Assembly: GCA_012519645.1 (NCBI GenBank)
Contig: JAAYPU010000329.1
Location: forward strand, 1-11,436
Reading direction: 5' to 3'
DNA from: Clostridiales bacterium
Lineage (GTDB): Bacteria; Bacillota; Clostridia; Peptostreptococcales; JAAYPU01
DNA: 11,436 nt
The position numbers and the translations under genes are program-made. Each line of letters opens with the position of its first letter. Within the stretch, counting starts at the first letter, position 1. The notes under the pieces were generated by a model that had not been told where the DNA came from, searched no databases, and worked only from the letters and a program-made list of their open reading frames with translations. Positions 11,340 to 11,436 of this stretch are shown one piece after another.

Positions 11340-11436
11340 AACTAGTTTTATGCCTACACAAGCAATTCCTCCAGGAGAAACAATTAAAGAAAATATGGAT
11401 TTTTTAGGAATGAGTCAAAAAGAATTAGCATTAAGG
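11320..11436 (+). CDS. higA: HigA-type XRE antitoxin, N-terminal part (3' end outside window)
   Basis: The first 39 codons are seen. Residues PPGETIKENMDFLGMSQKEL match the start of HigA-type antitoxins, where the first helix of the XRE helix-turn-helix begins at the MSQKELA segment. The ATG at 11320 lies inside the end of higB in another frame, with AGGAGG (11302-11307) 12 bases before it. The pair is therefore translationally coupled. The antitoxin would neutralise the toxin and repress the promoter upstream of higB. The DNA-binding helix itself is mostly outside the window. Confidence 0.88.
   Translation, partial: MVSKKNETSFMPTQAIPPGETIKENMDFLGMSQKELALR

Overview
The window is AT-rich, with strong Shine-Dalgarno sites, intrinsic terminators, A/T-ending codons and a T-box riboswitch ahead of serS. 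This points to a low-GC Bacillota, most likely an anaerobe of the Clostridia/Tissierellia type. That placement is inference from gene content and style; no marker gene fixes the genus. Apart from shadow reading frames, all genes lie on the + strand.

Bases 1-8340 are ordinary chromosome. They hold the 3' end of a PEP-carboxykinase-like gene with its terminator, a VTT/TVP38-type membrane protein, a 920-residue UPF0182 membrane protein with its own promoter and terminator, an unrecognised 161-residue protein, and serS under a T-box with a serine (UCC) specifier. A marR-mfs operon follows, with two candidate promoters and a palindrome suited to autoregulation. The MarR regulator and the DHA2-type exporter overlap by 8 bases and probably form a drug- or solvent-responsive efflux unit.

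Bases 8341-9710 hold two small genes set among repeats. ridA is bracketed by palindromic elements whose arms are built from degenerate 7-bp units in strict register. The outer ends share a 16-bp inverted repeat, and similar heptads appear inside the ridA 3' end, where they seem to have added a C-terminal tail. A 35-codon microprotein gene with a good ribosome site and a terminator follows. Next come fragments of dispersed repeats and a fourth, degenerate heptad palindrome.

Bases 9711-11436 are a tRNA-Arg(CCU) gene and an accessory region behind it. The tRNA 3' segment recurs twice within 240 bp: 19 bp inverted just after its terminator, and 19 bp direct at the end of a GC-rich, hairpin-filled block. 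This looks like an attachment-site scar or a repeat family with a tRNA-like tail. Downstream are a decayed PD-(D/E)XK-like nuclease gene, a compact promoter-hairpin-terminator unit that could be a small RNA, two tiny overlapping reading frames, and a HigB/HigA-type toxin-antitoxin pair whose antitoxin runs off the window. The best candidates for something undescribed are the heptad elements around ridA and the tRNA-tail block.
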